Origin: Phaeoceros laevis | Taxonomy: Eukaryota > Anthocerotophyta > Anthocerotopsida > Notothyladales | Direction: 5' to 3' | Length of the DNA: 64,000 nt | Assembly: GCA_049999765.1 (NCBI GenBank) | Contig: JBNGIQ010009458.1 | Location: 62,001-126,000 of the forward strand | Part shown: positions 59,184 to 64,000 of the stretch, one piece after another | Layout: each line of letters opens with the position of its first letter | Position numbering within the stretch: position 1 is the stretch's first letter | Program-made: the position numbers and the translations under genes | Notes under the pieces: generated by a model | The model's database searches: none | The model's input: the letters and a program-made list of their open reading frames with translations, nothing else | Told to the model about the DNA's origin: nothing

Positions 59184-62100
59184 TTATGCACACATGACTT
59201 GCTCGCACGCTTGAAGGGCCTGGTTGGCAAAGAACCTTACATCCACATCCGGGTCGTCATTGAGTTCCAGCAGACATGGTTTGATTGTTTGCTCTACAAC
59301 CTATAAGACAAGGCCCACATGCCAGTCCAATATATGAGGATTTCACCAGGTTTCCTGTTTTACAGCACATATACAACCATACAACAAACAACCACGCAAC
59401 CATATAATACACCACACAACAACAATAGCGATTTCAATGTCGAGAAGAGCAACTCACTGCAGAGTCGACTACAGGGATCATCGACTGCAGCATTTTGGCA
59501 ACATTGAATTTAATGTTGGGGACCCTGCAGCGAGAAATATGTTCTTTTCAGAGTTTGAACTTTCAAAAGCCTCAAACATGAAACTCGACCAACTAAAGAA
59601 CCTATTACACTTCAAAGTAGGGCAATTTCAGTAGTCCCCAGCCAAGACTGAACACTTCTATAAGAGAAAGCCACTATGCCAATTTCTACGAGCAACGCAC
59701 ATGAGCCATGACATACCTGTCTTTGGCGGCGTTGATGACAACAGGAAGCATGGTTTGACATGTAACCTCTGACCCAACCACTGGAGCCAGCATGGAGATA
59801 GCAAAGAGCACAGTCATTCTGTATAGATAGTGTGGATTGTTTATCATCTCCAGGACCTAAAATCAAAGTCACCAATCAGTTTGAACAAACGCACCATATT
59901 ACATGGAGTACTAGCAGCCCAATGAACAAACCCAACATAATGCATACCTGCGGTATGATGTGTTGCAATGCCCACTCTGAGCCAAATTCTTCAGCAAGAC
60001 GTTTCAAGTTGGTGGCCGCAGCCTCTCTGATTGAGTAGACCTGAGTAAAGTCAACAGAACTCAATACTACAGCCAATCAAACTAACCACTGTACCATAAT
60101 AGTAGGTCACAAAAAATTCCCTATTCAAAGGGCAGAACAGACCTGGTCACCAAGCCAGTTCATACACAGGTTGCCAAGCTTGTCATCAAAGAACTCCACT
60201 CCCAACTGACTGGCCAGCAAAGGAATGTATTCAATGATCGCGAGCCTCACACGCCAGTGCCTGTCCTCAGCTAATTCCACAATTGCTGGCAGGAGTGACT
60301 GAGAAAGCAGATCTATTCCTATAACCTAACGAACCACCAAGGGAATGTCAGCAGTACAAAAGACATACGATCTCATTACTGATCATGTGCAAGGTAGCCA
60401 CACAAAACTTTATTTGATCAAGAAAGGCTAATGACTCTGCCGTCTCCACTTGACTAAACCTGGTTGACTTGGTCAAGTTTGCTGATGATGTTTAACCTTA
60501 CTTCAGGGAACTCGTCTTTCAAAAGCGAGAGGAATATGGGAAGAAGCTGATCAATGGTGGCATCCTACATATTCAAAAAGCATAGACGGCAAAGGAATGA
60601 GAAGAATCCTGGAGATAAAAAAATTATGCAGTATAAAAAACTCGCAAAATTCCTTGCACAAATTATTTATGGAATAACGTGCAAATGCCTTCTCAATACC
60701 TTTCCCAACAAAGGAGCCATTCCCATAATAACAGATGCCAGGGCTGCACGAACATGTTGGGATGAATCTGAAGAGAGCTCCTGTGCAAACATTTGAACTT
60801 CAGGGGGAGAAGCACTTTCATACATAGTAAAAAACAGAACACTTGTGTGTGGATGTCTGGATGAGATATGACCTTAATGCACGGAAGTATATGTTGTATC
60901 GCATTTTGAGGGCTTATGATAGCACAAAATTTTGCGACTTTCCCTGCAGCTGCAATCCGAACCTCTGCTTCGTTATCCCGTAAAAGTCGCACATACGCTG
61001 GAATAAGCTCTGTTCTGCAGAGGAAGAAGTTTCAAAACCAGCATATCATTCAGCTGTTACAGCTTCACACTATGGCACCACTCTCAACTGCAATGCATGA
61101 CTGCGGTCAGCATGAACTACCTTGTGGGCTCCTGACCAACTGCTTCACAGAGCTCATACAGCTGGTTGGCTACCATGTAGCGTACACGCCAAGACTTGTC
61201 CTGGATCATGTTCAAAGAGCAAAGATGTTACGTCACACCAGAAAATGCTGGTCAAAGTTCTTCGAGATGATTCTTACAACATGCAATGAGTCCCGTGTCT
61301 GCCCTCGATACCTGTGAAAAACTGACAATAACAGGCAGTACATTTGCAACACAATCCGCTTGCTCCAGCAATTTTCCCAGAGCTGCACATCCTTCCACTG
61401 CCAGGAGCCTCACCGAGTCTTGGTCTGTGGAACCACATTGCAAACCAGGATCAATGCAGACAAGAGTGATGCAACACCAGAGCAGTCGTCTCTGAAAACC
61501 AGAATATTCCAGTTGGTCATTGCGAGTGAGGTGCACCCGTACCATCCATGGTCAAATCTTTGAAGAAGCTCATGATATCAGTCTTCAAGTAGGCAGCCTC
61601 TACTGTTCCCGCAAATTTTCCAAGATTCAATGCTGCAGATCTTCTAACCATAGGCATATCATCGTGACATAGCTGATTGTACACTGATCTTAATTCAGCT
61701 CGTAGCAGATCCGGGGCACTAGGGTACGCAATGTGGAAAAGACCACAAGCAGATACTCGTGCTGTAAACCACTCCCCTGCACCGAGCCTCTAGAAGCAGT
61801 AAAACAAAAATCAGTGTGTGCATTCCAGTCTGTAACGCGAGTCACAGTGACCTAGAACTGCATCTTGGCCAGCAGGCTAGTCTGAATCCTTTTACCTTGA
61901 CAAGGGGAACAAACCAATCCACGATATCCCTCTCCTTCATCTGGGTTCCAATCTTGCACAAGGACTCAACGGCCTTGTCCCTGACAACAGTCTCCTCGAC
62001 AGTACAAAGAGTTTCCAAAGGAGGCAAGAGCACATGCGCATAATCTACACCTCCTACATAGGGCACTAGTAAGCCCAACTCATCGGCCATAGCCAGCAAA

Positions 62101-62300
62101 ACCTCGTCGTCGTCATCGTTATTCTCGCTCAGAAACGGAATGAGCTCTTTCCTGGTTCTATCTTCCCCGAGCGCCCTTGCTATGGTGGATAACCTTCGAA
62201 TGGAGTTCAGCCTCAGCTGGATGTCGTCGTTTTTTAGCTCGTCGATGAGAATGGCAATGGGATACAGCGGCTCGTCCACCAGCGACATATTAACGGCCAT
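59184..62300 (-). CDS. PP2AA: PP2A 65-kDa scaffold subunit A (HEAT-repeat protein), with apparent 1-bp frameshift
   Basis: Twelve exons: 62300-61896, 61789-61543, 61424-61312, 61200-61121, 61014-60873, 60780-60700, 60564-60460, 60325-60143, 60040-59948, 59857-59717, 59524-59458, 59300-59184, about 590 aa. HEAT repeats run throughout: [120 protein letters not shown]. It ends [20 protein letters not shown] then QVMCA. The protein scaffolds the catalytic C and regulatory B subunits of PP2A (RCN1 family). In exon 10 the reading frame changes at about 59820: NNPHYLY and [20 protein letters not shown] are both conserved but are one base out of phase. Confidence 0.92.
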
Positions 62301-62917
62301 CTCAAGAGAGCTGGAATTGAAACAGGCCAGGTACCCTGACCCCTACATCCAGATTGCAAACCGCTTCTGTGACACACGTTCTCCGGCGCCCTCTACGCCT
62401 TCCACCGCTGTCTTACTCAACCAGCTTAAAAGAAAATGCTCGTACAACAGCTGATTCCTCCTCGTGACCGCGGTGCCAAGGATCGGACAAGCATAAGGAC
62501 GCCAATGCAAGGCTTTGGTGTGAGATAATCTGGCAAATAGTCAGTGGCTTGCCAGGGAAATGTCGTCCAGAGCGGGCGCCAGCTCGCTTCTGCGACGAGT
62601 GGTGTCTGTCGGAAAACCCTATACGGGTATAGGGGCCTGGTTTCACTCGGACTGGAATCTGGATCTCTTTGTCGGTTGGTCAACCTTTGCGTTTTCATCG
62701 GTAGAAATTACCCACTCCTGAATGTGGTTGGTGGACGGAGACTCCACGCTTGCCGCAGGTGCTCCTTCCTACGTGCTGCAACAACGATGAGACCTATTGC
62801 ATCTCCACTTCCATCCATCAATCGCAGTTCCGGAGTTCACGACACAATTTGCAGGCTGAACTCTTTGTTGGGACAAGACGTTGTGAGTTGTGGGAAGGTG
62901 GATCTCGCGGAGTGGCC
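62301..62917. promoter_or_regulatory. Shared upstream region of divergent PP2AA and NFU
   Basis: About 617 bp separate the two start codons on opposite strands. It holds both 5' UTRs and promoters. The NFU frame is open upstream to about 62750, but no transit-peptide logic supports an earlier start. Confidence 0.45.
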
Positions 62918-63930
62918 ATGGCAGCCTCGTTGCAGAGGTTCTCCTCTTCACGTCTAACACGCCTCCCCTGCAAGTCGTCTGCACTTGCCTCATCTTGCTC
63001 CTCCACCTCGTCTTGCTCGACTTTCTGCCCTTCGAAGGTGCCGACCTTGGACTCTTGTAGGTTGAAAGCCTCGTCGTTAAGGAATGGCAGGCCAGAGTTG
63101 CGCCACTGGGGAGGCTTTGCACGAACGCGGCAGCTGTGTCCATCTGCTGGGAGGAGCAATCTAGTGCATTTGTCGACTGGTGGATCTGTAAAACGATCTT
63201 TAGGTTGGTCGAATCTGTTCTGTGTACGTGACCTAGTGCCATGGATGACAAATCCTGCCTACCTCTCCTGCCTGACTTCATTTGCAGTTCTCCAGGCGGT
63301 GGCCACTTCAGAGACTCCGGTGACTGGGTTGGAGCTGACCAAGGAGAATGTGGAGAAAGTGCTGGATGAAGTGCGCCCTTATCTCATGTCAGATGGAGGC
63401 AATGTTGCTTTGCACGATATAGATGGATTCGTAGTGAAGCTGAAGCTGCAAGGGGCATGTGGATCCTGTCCAAGCTCCGTTACGACCATGAAGATGGGCA
63501 TTGAAAGGCGGCTCATTGAGTCCATCCCACAAATTGTAGGAGTTGAGCAGGTGATTGATGAGGAGACAGGGCTTGCCCTGATTGACGAAAACGTAGAGAA
63601 GGTTCGTGTTCTCTTCGTCAGCTCTCCATGCCCTTGTCTAATTACGCAGAGGTTGCATTAGTTAGGTGAGCTTGCCCAACCAAACACCAGAAATAAACTT
63701 CTTCCTTATGCTGTACTAACAGGATTTTCTCTTCTCGGCAGGTCCTTTCGGAAATAAGGCCTTTCTTATCCGGAACTGGTGGTGGAACACTGAGCTTAGT
63801 GGAAATCGACGGGCCTGTTGTAAAAATTAAGATTGAAGGTCCTGCATCCAATGTTCAGACTGTGCGGGTTTCTCTCATTCAAAAGCTTCGGGAGAAGATC
63901 CCTATGATTGCTGCTGTGCAGCTTCTGTAG
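62918..63930 (+). CDS. NFU: NifU-like Fe-S cluster scaffold, plastid type
   Basis: Three exons, 62918-63179, 63288-63601 and 63742-63930, give 254 aa. The Ser-rich N-terminus ([20 protein letters not shown]) is a good plastid transit peptide. The first NifU domain ([20 protein letters not shown]) carries the cluster-binding CxxC in GACGSCPSS (Cys145, 148). The second, C-terminal NifU domain ([20 protein letters not shown]) lacks CxxC, as in plant NFU1-3. These proteins carry 4Fe-4S and 2Fe-2S clusters to plastid targets such as photosystem I (family knowledge). The exon 1-2 junction is chosen so that [13 protein letters not shown] reads through; the unspliced frame is also open, so intron 1 has an in-frame look-alike. 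The gene is head-to-head with PP2AA. Confidence 0.93.
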
Positions 63931-64000
63931 ATTTACCCATTCAATTGAACTCTGTACAGGAAAGGTAAAATAGTGTAAAACAGGTGAAATTGTTCGGTAT

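Noticed and set aside
60486-60502. GTAAGG in PP2AA exon 7 as a splice donor
   Set aside because: Reading through gives the conserved [15 protein letters not shown], so the GTAAGG is coding.

Overview
This is nuclear DNA of a land plant. The genes have GT-AG introns, mostly 60-160 nt with a few up to several hundred, plastid or mitochondrial presequences, and plant-specific families (cutin-type GPATs, a hevein-type GH19 chitinase, a P-class PPR protein, a TMO5-like bHLH). Short introns, compact genes and single copies of most families suggest a seed-free plant such as a bryophyte (hornwort-like) or a lycophyte. That placement is inference; no species marker is visible. Two runs of N (400 and 100) mark assembly gaps.

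Layout. 0.2-9.5 kb: a TMO5-like bHLH factor (+), a four-exon plastid protein of unknown function (-), a PPR protein (-) and trimethylguanosine synthase TGS1 (+). The 5' ends of the last two overlap or nearly touch. 9.9-18.7 kb: AP-2 mu subunit (+), preceded by a broken copy of its own first exon; a STUbL-like RING E3 ligase (-); a UVR-motif plus TPR protein (-). 18.7-24.2 kb: AT-rich DNA with one intronless ORF of short Cys/Gly repeats. 24.2-29.8 kb: a UBP27-like deubiquitinase (-) head-to-head with lipoyl synthase LIP1 (+). 31.4 kb: a piggyBac-like MITE. 32.9-37.6 kb: a GPAT (+) and a FYVE+SYLF protein (+). 38-42 kb: an AT-rich block with one very long intronless ORF carrying in-frame tandem repeats, interrupted by gaps. 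42.5-48 kb: two multi-exon genes of unknown function, and tRNA-Gly. 48.0-48.9 kb: a degenerate genomic copy of AP-2 mu exon 1-intron 1-exon 2. 50.2-51.5 kb: chitinase (+). 51.5-55.3 kb: repeats, a probable TGS1 fragment, a tRNA-like SINE head and a minisatellite. 55.6-64 kb: a second tRNA-Gly, a GC-rich second GPAT (+), PP2A A subunit (-) with an apparent one-base frameshift, and a plastid NFU scaffold (+).

Functional links. Most genes are housekeeping and do not form one pathway. The two GPATs belong to cutin monomer assembly. NFU delivers Fe-S clusters in plastids, and LIP1 is a mitochondrial Fe-S enzyme. AP-2 mu and the FYVE-SYLF protein act in endocytosis or endosomes. UBP27 and the RING protein act in ubiquitin turnover. 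Fragments of AP2M and perhaps TGS1 scattered in this same window point to local segmental duplication and decay.

Exon coordinates were derived by hand from splice signals, reading phase and family conservation. No search was run.
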